Assembly: GCA_900618425.1 (NCBI GenBank) | Contig: UZAN01039879.1 | Coordinates: 39,274-103,273 of the forward strand | DNA length: 64,000 nt | DNA from: Echinostoma caproni | Taxonomy: Eukaryota > Platyhelminthes > Trematoda > Plagiorchiida > Echinostomatidae | Direction: 5' to 3' | Shown: positions 54,001 through 59,773 of the stretch, piece after piece | Layout: every line of letters starts with the position of its first letter | How positions within the stretch are numbered: position 1 is the first letter of the stretch | The notes under the pieces: generated by a model | What the model was told of the DNA's origin: nothing | Databases searched by the model: none | What the model saw: only the letters and a program-made list of their open reading frames with translations | Translations under genes and position numbers: made by a program

Positions 54001-55774
54001 GACTGACGTTCTTTGAATAGATTTGAGATCATAGCATAGAACTGTGATCTATTAGCACACATAGGCATTGCTATTTCAAATTCCAGAATAAACTTACATA
54101 ACATTAGAACAGAAATCCGAAGACGAACCACTGTTTTCGGATGATCCATAATCCAGTCTTCACAGATCATATAAGCGTTTGTTATCAGTGAGAGAAGCTT
54201 TCAGTACAGACCACCATCGGAACAGATTCAGGACGTGCGCCTTGTCTGTCTACCTGTTCTATGAGATGCGACATCTTGAATAAATGTCTGAATTGTGCAG
54301 TGAAGCGGACCTACAATACAGCCCGGTCCCCGTGCGTGTTATCAGGCTTGTTGATAATCCGAATCAGCCGCAAATATAATCTGCTTACGTTGGCCAATTG
54401 GATGATTATCTACTCATTCATGTGCGTTTGCAGTTTAACGTACACTGACCGTACGACAAGGAAAGTGTCCCAACGGATGAACGAATACTGCCCACAATGG
54501 TCAAGACAAGGAGAACAAGGGAGCACAGGAGGTGCCACTCTCGGTCGTCTAGCGGATACAGCCCAGCACATTCGACTAGAATGCGCGTTCAGGGTTACCT
54601 ATCGTGTGAACCCAAGCTCTCTAGCCACCTCACGAGAACTCTACTTATAAATGCGACTGGTTCAAGCGCTCCACTAATCTTAGTCCCAAATTCATCACCA
54701 ACATCACCACCACCACCAACATCACGAATACTCCAATCCCAATCGATCTAACTCAGACATAGACACATAAAACTCACTCTTCGCTTCTGCCCATCGCGAA
54801 TGATCATTCAGCCCAGCATAGTCCCACTGACAACGAATACTTATGCTGTACAGACAGGATTATGAATGATCTTAAAACAATTGCTCACCTTCGAACTTTC
54901 GTCCTTGCATTATTATTTAGTTGTGTGAAATGTTTATCTAATATTTGCAAAATAAAGTAACGTTATCAACTTGCACTGCCAGCAAAATTATTTTTGGCGG
55001 TATAATTAAGGTGCATTTAAGAAATTACTTGATTACACTCACAGATATCTGTCAAGCTTGAAATATTCGGTACCTTTACCATATTTGGGCATAACGAAAA
55101 CATCTTGCGAGATGTCAACATTTATTTTTATTTCCTTAGCTGATACAAAGTAAAACAACCTTGGATTTGAACAACAACAACAACGCTTTTATAACTATAG
55201 TGATTCGACGGAAAAATGTCACGCAGAGGGAAAGTCAAATCCGGAGTTATTCTCACGATAATTTAACTGATTGTGTGGGAAACGTTTGTACACAACTTAT
55301 GTTCAGAGTTTACCGTTTGTAAGTAGTTGAGGAACCAACCTCTGCAAAAAAGATTCCCTATGCTTCCTTTAATTCCAGTAAAATCGTTTAACCTCTCCCT
55401 CCGATGTACTCACATGCTTCACCGTCGCGCGTATTGCAGTCAACCGTATACGTCCCATTGACTGTACAATTTTATTTATTCTGTTTAGTCCCTGAGATTT
55501 GTAACTTTACGATGGACTGTGAGTCATGCTAAATAATTGTTGTTCAGGATGTTTCAGAACGGACCGTACAGCTACACAATGACGTACACGCTCATTCCGG
55601 GACGAGGCTGTTTATTCAATCATGCGAATTTTCTTGATTGCACACAGTCATTCGATTTCACGAATTGACTTACTTGGCACACCAGATACCAATTTGAGCG
55701 GTCGTAACACGCGAACTGCACGCAGCGTGCGCAAATTCACGCCACTTCCACTGGTCATGAACATGGTGAGGAAG
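1..55774 (-). CDS. Cav2: Voltage-gated calcium channel alpha-1 subunit, Cav2 class (14 exons, partial at both ends)
   Basis: This is the pore-forming subunit of a high-voltage-activated calcium channel of the plasma membrane. The family admits Ca2+ on depolarisation; Cav2 members drive transmitter release. Joining exons 55674-55774, 52387-52533, 50562-50797, 49102-49205, 37881-37996, 35289-35348, 24788-24874, 21706-21775, 14087-14214, 10742-10854, 10376-10488, 6870-7001, 3513-3585 and 1-57 gives one open frame with matching phase at every junction. It covers domain I S4 to S6, the I-II linker and domain II S1 to the pore. The filter glutamates are present in both pores (TLEGWTD in I, LTGEDWN in II). 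Cav2 rather than Cav1 is supported by LEFYSG after IS5, an Arg in the AID (QQSDR, where L-type channels have QQLEE) and YWASLRNLV after IIS4. Introns are 253 bp to 11.1 kb. IS1-S3 and the N-terminus lie outside or were missed. No frameshift or stop was seen. Whether it matches flatworm Cav2A or Cav2B is undecided. Confidence 0.93.
58..3512 (-). other. Cav2 intron within the domain II pore loop
   Basis: Non-coding between two confident exons. Short AT-rich open frames occur on both strands, but none shows family motifs or paired splice sites. No repeat was recognised. Confidence 0.8.
3513..3585 (-). CDS. Cav2: Cav2 exon: domain II pore loop, first half
   Basis: This is 24 full codons: [15 protein letters not shown], then VKALLTVFQ. 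The sequence FNFxDGxPxxNFDTF and the ending TVFQ at phase 0 are diagnostic of the domain II S5-P region. The next exon opens with ILTGEDW. The acceptor is ATTTTAG and the donor GTAAGC. Confidence 0.95.
3586..6869 (-). other. Cav2 intron
   Basis: No coding exon or named repeat was recognised. The stretch at about 4160-4380 is less AT-rich than its surroundings and could be old repeat sequence. This could not be shown by eye. Confidence 0.75.
6870..7001 (-). CDS. Cav2: Cav2 exon: domain II S4-S5 linker and S5
   Basis: This is 43 full codons: [19 protein letters not shown], then the S5 helix [18 protein letters not shown], then [15 protein letters not shown] is the Cav2 form; L-type channels have YWNSLSNLV. 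The acceptor is TTCACAG and the donor GTAAGT. The trailing GA is completed to Glu by the next exon. Confidence 0.96.
7002..10375 (-). other. Cav2 intron with candidate solo LTR
   Basis: Holds a TTTA-rich simple stretch (8727-8752), a TG-rich stretch near 8330-8345, one ambiguous base (8237) and the candidate LTR at 9333-9719, described separately. No exon was recognised. Confidence 0.75.
9333..9719 (+). mobile_element. Candidate solo LTR of an LTR retrotransposon
   Basis: A 387 bp block begins TGTC and ends ACAACA, the TG...CA form of LTRs. In between, on the plus strand, lie two CCAAT-type motifs (CAGCCAATCAG near 9398 and ACCAATGAG near 9472) and an AT-rich TATA-like stretch (9492-9502), the order of a promoter region. 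The flanking four bases are GTGA on the left and GTGT on the right, an imperfect match for a target duplication. No internal gag or pol sequence adjoins it. The boundaries are a judgement by eye. Confidence 0.38.
10376..10488 (-). CDS. Cav2: Cav2 exon: domain II S3 end and voltage sensor S4
   Basis: This is 37 full codons: [11 protein letters not shown] (end of S3), [10 protein letters not shown] (short S3-S4 loop), then [16 protein letters not shown], the domain II S4 with Arg/Lys every third residue. The acceptor CCCCAG is strong and the donor is GTCAGT. The last bases AG join an A in the next exon to give Arg before YWASL. The intron to the previous exon is only 253 bp, by far the shortest here. 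Confidence 0.95.
10742..10854 (-). CDS. Cav2: Cav2 exon: domain II S2 and start of S3
   Basis: This is 37 full codons: [20 protein letters not shown] for S2, then [17 protein letters not shown] leading into S3. The family pattern (Y-A-E-F-I-F-L-G-L-F-M, then MYGLG, then FNxFD) is followed closely. The acceptor CCACAG was chosen over an ACACAG nine bases further in, because it keeps both the frame and the family residue spacing. The donor is GTAAGT at phase 0. Confidence 0.94.
10855..14086 (-). other. Cav2 intron
   Basis: Contains a GA microsatellite (10903-10918) and two poly-G tracts, 9 G at 13181-13189 and 10 G at 13712-13721. A short tandem of TTTGACCCG lies near 11071-11089. No exon was recognised. 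Confidence 0.75.
10903..10918. repeat. GA microsatellite
   Basis: Eight AG units. In the transcript sense this is a CT-rich run about 50 bases upstream of the IIS2 exon acceptor, so it could add to the pyrimidine tract. Confidence 0.85.
14087..14214 (-). CDS. Cav2: Cav2 exon: domain II S1
   Basis: This is 42 full codons. [18 protein letters not shown] is followed by [16 protein letters not shown] and PSWLTEFL. It closely follows family IIS1, with the NTLCV core and the QPxWL turn after the helix. The acceptor is TTTCAG and the donor GTAAGT. One trailing T joins CC in the next exon to make Ser. Confidence 0.95.
17448..17471. repeat. ATT microsatellite
   Basis: Eight ATT units in a row. Confidence 0.9.
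18006..18665 (+). repeat. GC-rich dispersed-repeat candidate, family unknown
   Basis: Base composition changes sharply to GC-rich at about 18006 and returns to AT-rich at about 18665. The block is open over much of its length on the plus strand (frames at 18140-18370 and 18389-18646, 76 and 85 residues, in different frames), with a shadow frame on the minus strand. It ends near a short TA run and an AT-rich tail. This looks like an inserted, decayed retroelement end rather than a gene. No catalytic domain was recognised, so the family and strand are uncertain. Confidence 0.42.
21706..21775 (-). CDS. Cav2: Cav2 exon (probable): end of I-II linker before domain II S1
   Basis: The probable exon encodes [19 protein letters not shown] and then KRF. 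It ends in CG, which with the first base of exon 14087-14214 makes Arg, giving [14 protein letters not shown], the usual lead into domain II S1. The donor GTAAGT is strong. The acceptor (AAACAG) has a poor pyrimidine tract. It was chosen because it is the AG that both follows the in-frame stop upstream and matches the phase of the preceding known exon. The start, or the presence of one more exon between, remains open. Confidence 0.66.
23495..23940. other. Assembly gap (446 N)
   Basis: A run of unknown bases. Open frames that cross it are artefacts of the N run. Confidence 0.99.
24376..24390. repeat. Poly-C tract
   Basis: Fourteen C followed by an ambiguous base, so the true length is uncertain. 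Confidence 0.9.
24788..24874 (-). CDS. Cav2: Cav2 exon: I-II linker, basic/acidic helix-prone segment
   Basis: This is 28 full codons: [17 protein letters not shown], then [11 protein letters not shown]. The strongly charged, helix-prone composition fits the Cav2 I-II linker. The phase fits the 35289-35348 exon exactly, with G|CT giving Ala at the junction. The acceptor is CTTTAG and the donor GTTAGT. The assignment rests on phase, composition and position; this part of the linker is poorly conserved between phyla. Confidence 0.82.
27829..27844. repeat. TA microsatellite
   Basis: Eight TA units. Confidence 0.9.
29427..29532 (+). repeat. Left arm of inverted repeat around the older Penelope-like fragment
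   Basis: Reading inwards, this arm matches the reverse complement of 29985-30080. Shared blocks include TTGAAAAGAGAA, CTGCACG/TTGCACG, TCTCAACTGGC and CTACTGCAGACAAATACAAT. The arms are diverged but collinear for about 100 bp. Confidence 0.75.
29585..29965 (+). pseudogene. Penelope-like retroelement, GIY-YIG endonuclease end, decayed
   Basis: Three consecutive frames together give the C-terminal domain of a Penelope-like element (PLE). The first (29590-29658) contains [17 protein letters not shown], with the cysteine knuckle and the Y-I-G signature. A stop follows, then IPNWV in a second frame. The third frame, from about 29743, contains [20 protein letters not shown], then [20 protein letters not shown]. 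In PLEs the EAxAI...P.LC.QK stretch carries the endonuclease glutamate. At least one stop and two frameshifts show it is dead. No reverse transcriptase part was found upstream, so the copy is 5'-truncated. It lies antisense to the host gene. Confidence 0.82.
29985..30080 (-). repeat. Right arm of inverted repeat around the older Penelope-like fragment
   Basis: This is the reverse-complement partner of 29427-29532. About 450 bp, holding the endonuclease remnant, lie between the arms. Confidence 0.75.
31095..31257 (+). repeat. Left arm of long inverted repeat (Penelope-like element)
   Basis: About 163 bp match the reverse complement of 31808-31973, with roughly nine bases in ten identical by eye and one single-base indel. 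Weaker similarity continues outwards to about 31073, including GCATCAG. Such flanking copies in inverted orientation are known for Penelope elements, where they are called pseudo-LTRs. Confidence 0.88.
31245..31585 (+). pseudogene. Penelope-like retroelement, GIY-YIG endonuclease end, frameshifted
   Basis: Two plus-strand frames alternate. One reads [40 protein letters not shown] and later [13 protein letters not shown]. The other supplies [13 protein letters not shown] and [19 protein letters not shown] between them. Together they follow the PLE GIY-YIG domain: (Y)IGxTTRRL, R at the helix, SSxxxHLVxxGH, AFK, EAIAI, PxLCxQ and the terminal LxLPW. Frameshifts and an in-frame stop near 31271 inactivate it. 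A short untranslated tail follows, then the right repeat arm. This copy looks younger than the one at 29.6 kb, because its arms are far better preserved. Confidence 0.86.
31808..31973 (-). repeat. Right arm of long inverted repeat (Penelope-like element)
   Basis: This is the reverse-complement partner of 31095-31257. The whole unit from arm to arm is about 880 bp. Weaker matching continues to about 31992. Confidence 0.88.
33840..34160. other. CpG-rich patch with TG microsatellite (34028-34045)
   Basis: Locally GC- and CpG-rich sequence that is open on both strands (131 and 106 residues), with the TG repeat inside both frames. Composition alone explains the open frames. It may be repeat sequence; no family was recognised. 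Confidence 0.35.
35289..35348 (-). CDS. Cav2: Cav2 exon: I-II linker, downstream of the AID
   Basis: This 60 bp exon encodes [19 protein letters not shown] with split codons at both ends. It continues the previous exon as [10 protein letters not shown], the normal sequence after the AID in Cav2 channels. The acceptor TTCTTTGCAG is strong. The donor is GTGCGT. The following intron of 10.4 kb holds the two Penelope-like fragments. Confidence 0.92.
35349..37880 (-). other. Cav2 intron between the two AID exons
   Basis: No second exon was recognised. Contains the short GC-only block at 37621-37642. Confidence 0.75.
37611..37650. repeat. GC-only hexamer tandem flanked by GATCGAT
   Basis: A run of CGCGCC/CGCCCG units (37621-37642) lies in AT-rich intron sequence, with the palindrome GATCGAT(C/G) on both sides, about 230 bases upstream, in plus coordinates, of the AID exon. 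Confidence 0.7.
37881..37996 (-). CDS. Cav2: Cav2 exon: start of I-II linker with beta-subunit binding site (AID)
   Basis: The exon reads [20 protein letters not shown] and then the alpha-interaction domain [17 protein letters not shown]. The Glu after it is completed in the next exon. The family AID consensus is QQxExxLxGYxxWIxxxE; every anchor residue is present except the first Glu, which is Asp here. Tyr and Trp, which contact the cytoplasmic beta subunit, are intact. The same stretch overlaps the Gbeta-gamma motif QxxER, here QQSDR. The acceptor is AAACAG and the donor GTTAGT. Confidence 0.96.
42154..42980. other. Assembly gap (827 N)
   Basis: A run of unknown bases inside the intron between IS6 and the AID exon. 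Exon phases on both sides already match. Confidence 0.99.
44207..44239. repeat. AT-only TTAA/ATTA repeat
   Basis: About 33 bases made only of A and T, in TTAAT and ATTATT units. Much of it is self-complementary. Confidence 0.85.
49102..49205 (-). CDS. Cav2: Cav2 exon: domain I S6 pore-lining helix
   Basis: The exon reads [10 protein letters not shown], then the S6 helix [20 protein letters not shown], then GVLS. The end of S6 is the strongly conserved NLVLGVLSG, where S6 passes into the cytoplasmic I-II linker. The acceptor is GTGTAG and the donor GTATGT. The last two bases (GG) join a T in the next exon to make Gly. The following 11.1 kb intron contains the larger assembly gap. Confidence 0.95.
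50121..50330 (+). mobile_element. tRNA-like SINE/retrozyme-type repeat, copy 1
   Basis: About 210 bp, collinear with the copies at 58.8 and 59.6 kb. It has a box A-like stretch (50187-50203, GTATCTCAGGCGTAAG) and a box B-like TGTTCGAGTCG (50232-50242), as in a tRNA-derived polymerase III promoter. A hammerhead-ribozyme remnant follows. About 65 bp upstream of box A are also shared between copies. It lies antisense to the calcium-channel transcript. Confidence 0.75.
50251..50300 (+). ncRNA. Decayed type I hammerhead ribozyme, copy 1
   Basis: Stem I 5' strand GCACTG, then CCGCCGA in place of the conserved CTGATGA, stem-loop II (GTCC...GGAC) intact, GAAAC intact, then AGCCGTC before the stem I 3' strand, here CATTGC. 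The altered catalytic box should abolish cleavage. It is identified by alignment with the other two copies. Confidence 0.68.
50562..50797 (-). CDS. Cav2: Cav2 exon: domain I extracellular turret, pore helices and selectivity filter
   Basis: This is 78 full codons. The first part is the extracellular S5-P loop, with Cys residues in LIPCQ, AFSC and YTCKG, followed by [12 protein letters not shown]. The pore helix and filter read [19 protein letters not shown]. The Glu in TLEGW is the domain I member of the four-residue EEEE Ca2+ filter. The acceptor CTCACACAG gives a G|AC Asp codon with the previous exon. The donor is GTAAGT directly after LYM (phase 0). Confidence 0.96.
50798..52386 (-). other. 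Cav2 intron
   Basis: Contains an ATT microsatellite (52047-52070). No repeat family or additional exon was recognised. Confidence 0.8.
52047..52070. repeat. ATT microsatellite
   Basis: Seven to eight ATT units, then a degenerate continuation. Confidence 0.88.
52387..52533 (-). CDS. Cav2: Cav2 exon: domain I S4-S5 linker and S5
   Basis: This is 48 full codons plus split ends. It reads [17 protein letters not shown], then the hydrophobic S5 helix ([19 protein letters not shown]), then [12 protein letters not shown]. The LEFYSG form after S5 is typical of Cav2; L-type channels have LELFMG. The acceptor CCTCAG and donor GTGAGT are clear. The Cys in VTCF is the first of the conserved extracellular cysteines of the domain I turret. 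Confidence 0.96.
52534..55673 (-). other. Cav2 intron
   Basis: A less AT-rich patch at about 54430-54770 includes a short CAC/AAC repeat (54694-54726) and an open frame to 54650 on the plus strand. It may be old repeat sequence, but no domain was recognised. Confidence 0.75.
55674..55774 (-). CDS. Cav2: Cav2 exon: domain I end of S3 / voltage sensor S4
   Basis: The exon reads [12 protein letters not shown] and then the S4 helix [18 protein letters not shown], with gating charges (R/K) at every third position. This is the near-invariant domain I S4 of Cav1/Cav2 channels. The acceptor is TTTAACAG and the donor GTAAGT. The exon starts with the last base of a split codon and ends with one base of the Ser codon completed by the next exon. 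It is the most upstream exon recognised. The preceding S1-S3 exons, expected to its right, were not found. Confidence 0.95.
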
Positions 55775-58700
55775 CTGTTAAAGATAAAGTATCAGGAATA
55801 AAAGTTATTCAGCTTGCTAGCGTACATTAACACATTTTGGATTATGCCTAAAACCAGAGAAAGTGAAAGAGTGTGGAAGTAGTAGTGACAAGGAGAAAAA
55901 AATGCCATGATTAAGACAAGTCTACAAATACAAACAAATTCAAAATCGTTTCATATGCACCAATTATTCCTCAGTAGGGGCATGTTTTCCTTTTAATTTT
56001 CAGTAAGACCCCATCATGCACTGTACAATTGATTGCTGTCAGGCCACGTTTTGTACAAGCAACCACAATGGTAGGGGATTTCCATGCGTTGTTGACGTAC
56101 AGCACAATGTTAAACACCAATGCGGGATGTCAAATGACTAGAGTACTGAGTCAATAAACCGCATTGCGCAGGTTCGAATTCCATAAAGTTCTCAGAGGAC
56201 GTTATATGAACGTGGCATATCACTCAGTTGCCAAGTTCTTCTACTCCACAAAACCACATAAATTTAATTTGTCGTGAAAGTCCTCCGATTCCTGGCCGTA
56301 AAAGCATAGACTCGTTAGGCTGTTAATCATTTAAATTAGAGGATTTATCCGTGTTGAGAGCACGTCTGCCAGAAAGAATGACCGAGTGGGTGGATGAGGG
56401 TGATCTGACAAAGATGCCGAAACAAACGAAAGGTGAAACGCAGGAACCCACACTGACTACTGCTGAATTGTGGGTGTTCGAAGCCGAGCACAAGCTTGTC
56501 AATACTCACGCGAGCTTGTCAACGAGCATGCAANCGAGTCGTTGGGTCTGAAATTCCCTTTTTCCACTCTCGTACGTCGCCATTTACACAGACACACAGA
56601 GCGATACACAGAGAGAGAGAAAGTGGGAGAGAATTACTCCCAATCGATGCGAACAACAATGTTGCTACAGGCAGTTCCGGAATCGATGAGGGATAAACGG
56701 TGGTTTAGGAGCACGTTGGCAATTGTTTTGAACAGATACCCCCGGAAGTTTGTATAGATGTGTGTGTGTGAATGAGCAGGTACGGTGTGACCTGCAGTCA
56801 TGTCATCCGCATACGAAGAGTTCAGTACAATTTACGCTAAAAATAAATCTGCGGTTGTATCGGTGTAAAATAATGCATTGATATATCTAACAAAAATGGG
56901 CAGATCGAAAAATTTGTTTACTTGTTTACATTTCAGGATCCCTTAACTTCACTGGAACGCACTGCAACGCATCGGAACTCAGAAAACGTTTAGCGATTTA
57001 ATTATTAAATTGCTTTTGGTATTTCAGGTGTGAACCAATTCAATTTTCCAACATGAATGGTGATGGAATTAAGTTTCCTCTGTAAGATGGAGTGTTCTAG
57101 TTTCGTTATAACTGAATTCCACATTTTCGATCAATTCTCAGTCGGTAACTTCCCCTCTCCTCTATGAATTGAATTTCACAGTTATCTATCACTACACATG
57201 AAGCAAAACACTTTTCCTTTATCAGATAAATGTTCCTCCATGAGCTACGATGATAAAAAATATGGGTAAAAGACCGAATCCTTGAGGATAAATCGATAGC
57301 AGTGGTCTGATAGAAGTAGAGTAACTTCGACGGATCACAAACACATAAAATATCACCTCAGGTGATAAAAAAATTCATGAACACATTTATCTTATTGGCG
57401 AATCTTTAATATAAATAATCGAGTTGTCAGGACTCTTTATAAGAAAGAAAATGTTGTTCAACATGTGTGACAGAATGAGCACATCAAATATGCTTGAATT
57501 CTGTTCACTGTCGAATAGGAATAATCGACCATAACAGTAAACGGAATAGTGTGAAGTCAATCAGTTCTGCTGAAATGGTTTGTGAACACATATGCAACGA
57601 TTTAAATCCGAAATGTGCACTTGTGTAGCAATAAATAGTTTGGGAAGACACAGGTAAGAATGGCTTCTGAAGCTGATAACTACATCACCTCGTTACTCCC
57701 AAGATAAAACGGGTGCTTCATTTATATCCAAATGAACTAGGACTTTATTTTCAGAGTGGTACAGAAACTTCATATTTCTGATTCAATCTTAGCCGCGTAG
57801 GAACGGATTTTTGTGTACTCGCTCTGTGACCGGATCTTTTCCTCAACACACATCCACAGTTTGTTCACAATTCACCCATATGATTAATTTTTCCCCAAAC
57901 CCAAGTATCCCATGGGAAATCTATAAACTGTTACGTTTGGCATGGAAATTGACATTGACTGAGTATCCCAGCCCAGAATTTTTCTGTTTGTAAAAATACA
58001 GTAGAAGAATTTCCTTCGTTCTGTTAATCATGGATCACCAGAAACTGGAACTGTTGTAGAATCATTGTCCATTGCGTTTTCTACCAAGCCCCAAAGAAAA
58101 AGCCCAATGAAAACGAGAATCTCAAATCCGTTTATTTGTGTGATTGGGTTACTAGATTGTGGGTATGCGCGATCTGAAACCGTTAACCTTCAGATGATTT
58201 TTTTAATACACAAAAAGCACCAGTTTTCACAGTCTATCTTTTTAATGTCAGTCGGCCGTGTACTCTTTCAGTGGACATTTTGTTTTCTCATTACCATTTA
58301 TATCTCATCTCTGTATCCATGTTTTCTCTACACGGTTCACGGAACGTTTTAATAACTGTAATTTTAACAACTATAGTGCAGCCACGTCGATGGTAATCAA
58401 CCGGAATCCAGATGAAGCGCGTTCAATAAAATTATTTTGGTAACTGAAGCATTTTGTTTATCTCCGAAAACATCTAGGTATATTCTATCAAATTCAAGTC
58501 TTCCGTGAGTACATAGACGCTTTGACGCACTCTGGAAACTGATCGGTGATGTTATGAGCAGTTTAATCTTATCTCGCTTGGTTAGCTTACAGCTTAGTTC
58601 ATACAACTGATGATTCCTCACAAAGTTGAAAGGATTTTTGTTATTTAGACGGTTAATGCTTATTCGGCTTTTCACAGGCACTAAAGACTGTTGATAATCC

Positions 58701-58804
58701 TGGGAGATCGTTAATTTCCTACCAGTTGATTACATTTAAATGTGATGGAGTGAAAACCACACCCATGATCATCAAAAGTGTCTAGTCCCTGCGAAAAACC
58801 AAAT

Positions 58805-59012
58805 AGGCTCATCCAAACATGCAGCTTCTAAATTGATGGAGTTATTCGCACACGGTGATCACCATCTTCCGTGTAGCTCAGGAGTAAGGGTTTGAAGTCC
58901 TAAACCGCGGTTCGAGTCATGGCAGGGACACAAAAAGTACGCACTGCTGTAGAGTCCCAAACAGAACGAAACAGCTATCCATTACTCTTTTTCGGTTATC
59001 ACAAATATTTCC
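58805..59012 (+). mobile_element. tRNA-like SINE/retrozyme-type repeat, copy 2
   Basis: The best-preserved promoter part of the three copies. Box A-like GTGTAGCTCAGGAGTAAG lies near 58871-58888. An anticodon-arm-like hairpin (GTTT/AAAC) follows. Box B GGTTCGAGTCA lies at 58909-58919, with a canonical seven-base T-loop TTCGAGT. The hammerhead remnant comes next. The start is shared with the copy at 50121 (GGCT.ATCCAA). Confidence 0.8.
58938..58988 (+). ncRNA. Decayed type I hammerhead ribozyme, copy 2
   Basis: Stem I 5' strand GCACTG, catalytic box CTGTAGA (consensus CTGATGA), stem-loop II GTCCCAAACAGAAC with one mismatch, GAAAC intact, then AGCTATC and CATTAC. It has lost the catalytic box and much of stem I, so it is very probably inactive. 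Confidence 0.72.
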
Positions 59013-59589
59013 ATCGCAGTGCTTTTTGTTGTTGTTTGTGGGGCATCGTTTGATAAAACTTTGCTGCACTCCGCACATGAATTTAGTTTGTCAACCAAAC
59101 GGAATTTTCATTACTCCCAACTTCAAAGACGCAAATTAACGCTGGTTACGCTATTTTCCAGCAAATGTTTTCGGGGACAAAACGTATGCTGTTGATGTGT
59201 TGATGTAGCTCTATCAGCACCAACCACTCAAACAAAGCACAATAAAATGCGACCCATCAGAGATATCTGTATTCCCAGAACGCAAAACCCCTTGAAAATT
59301 GTGTTATAGTTAATAGGAACTCGGGACCAGTTAATTTAAATCATCCGTTGTTTTTTAACAATTAAAACTCAACACGTGGATCCTAATGTTACTTAGGATG
59401 ACAGTTTCATATCCCAACATGAATGTCAACAGTTCGAATCCAAGCAAGAACAATACTATTCATATAATCGACAAGACAACTATTTGGTACTCTTTATCGA
59501 TCAATGTATGCAAAATCGCCTCGTAGATAAATACACAGAATCGTGTTTAAAAGGTAATTGCTTACCAAATGCGACGAAAATCTTTTTGC

Positions 59590-59773
59590 TGAACAACAAA
59601 GCGCACTGAACAGCTTTTCCGTCCTGTTTGGGACTCATCAGGAGTGCGTACTTTTTGGGTCCCCGTCAGGACCATAGAACGGCAAATCTTCGGGTTGGGA
59701 CGTCAAATCCTAACTCTGAGCTACACGGTCGACAGTCATCACCTCGTGTGAATGACCCCATCAATTTAGAAGG
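59590..59773 (-). mobile_element. tRNA-like SINE/retrozyme-type repeat, copy 3 (opposite strand)
   Basis: Read on the minus strand this follows copy 2 from CTTCTAAATTGATGG through box A (GTGTAGCTCAGAGTTAG) to the hammerhead. Box B is badly decayed (GCCGTTCTATGG). The copy faces copy 2 about 580 bp away, so the pair forms a long inverted repeat. Confidence 0.78.
59601..59651 (-). ncRNA. Hammerhead ribozyme remnant with intact CTGATGA, copy 3
   Basis: Minus-strand order: GCACTC, CTGATGA (intact), GTCCCAAACAGGAC (stem-loop II with a perfect four-pair stem), GGAAAA (consensus CGAAAC), GCTGTT, then CAGTGC, which pairs with the stem I 5' strand except at the pair next to the core. Of the three copies this is nearest the consensus, but the altered GAAAC box should still impair cleavage. 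Confidence 0.78.

Noticed and set aside
58871..58921. A true tRNA gene
   Set aside because: Box A and box B are good, but the acceptor and anticodon arms do not pair as a functional tRNA, and the sequence is part of a repeat with two other decayed copies.
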